Of a stretch of DNA of 64,000 bases, positions 63,830 to 64,000 are shown in pieces (the stretch's first letter is position 1; each line of letters begins with the position of its first letter). Position numbers and translations under genes: made by a program. Under the pieces are notes generated by a model. The model worked only from the letters and a program-made list of their open reading frames with translations, made no database searches and had not been told where the DNA came from. The stretch is from NCBI GenBank assembly GCA_914767715.1, contig OU612075.1:3474001-3538000 (forward strand). The letters run 5' to 3'. The DNA comes from Membranipora membranacea (Eukaryota; Bryozoa; Gymnolaemata; Cheilostomatida; Membraniporidae).

Positions 63830-64000
63830 CTGAAAAAGAAATGAGACATCACAGAATTAATTAGGTATGGAAATTGGTAAAAAACATAGATAACAAGAAA
63901 TCCACCAAAAACCTTGTGTCCAAGAATTCAACTCATCTTTTTTATATAAATTAATTTGATGTTGAATCTTTCAATTCATATTTATTGCTCAATAATAACC
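63830..64000. other. MSL2: MSL2 intron, running off the window
   Basis: AT-rich sequence upstream (on the minus strand) of the MSL2 last exon. No further exon is seen before the edge. Confidence 0.6.

Overview
The window is nuclear DNA of an animal. It has many GT-AG introns of about 0.1 to 3 kb, AT-rich non-coding DNA, AATAAA signals, and genes for animal adhesion, signalling and development. The protein sequences look like a non-vertebrate (marine-invertebrate or early-branching) metazoan, but I cannot name the species. All gene models below were spliced by eye; in each one the reading phase stays consistent across every junction.

Layout. (1) 1-3417: no gene seen. (2) 3418-12471, + strand: PINCH/LIMS, a five-LIM focal-adhesion adaptor. 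It has a tandemly duplicated exon that would swap the first zinc finger of LIM1, the ILK-binding domain. (3) 12472-16246: intergenic, with a TATA-like box near its right end. (4) 16247-19920, + strand: a POU class 4 (Brn3-type) transcription factor with two candidate first exons. (5) 19921-29893: gene-poor, with one tRNA-derived SINE-like element. (6) 29894-54281, + strand: a 25-exon MCF2L/DBS-type Rho guanine exchange factor (CRAL-TRIO, spectrin-like, DH, PH, SH3; 1166 aa). One of its introns holds a 2.2-kb tandem array of a 404-bp unit that carries an antisense Pol III promoter. (7) 55608-60594, - strand: a phospholipid scramblase, convergent with the GEF. (8) 61681-62680, - strand: three small exon-like segments of unknown identity. 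(9) 63592-63829, - strand: the last exon of MSL2 (CXC domain), the rest lying beyond the right edge.

Functionally, PINCH (integrin signalling), the Rho GEF (actin) and the scramblase (membrane lipid) all act at the cell cortex, while POU4 and MSL2 are nuclear. Nothing shows that they are co-regulated.

The most unusual signal is non-coding. At least nine places carry an ultra-short palindrome (16-41 bp) bracketed exactly by a 7- or 8-bp direct repeat, as if a transposon consisting of almost nothing but its two inverted ends had inserted. Terminal motifs recur between loci: CAAGGAGT, CAATGAA and CATAGACTT. Two further copies have a one-mismatch direct repeat, and two are degenerate. Other highlights are the 404-bp array with its covarying triple hairpin and possible target-site duplication, the duplicated PINCH half-LIM exon, a diverged DH core in the GEF, and candidate microexons.
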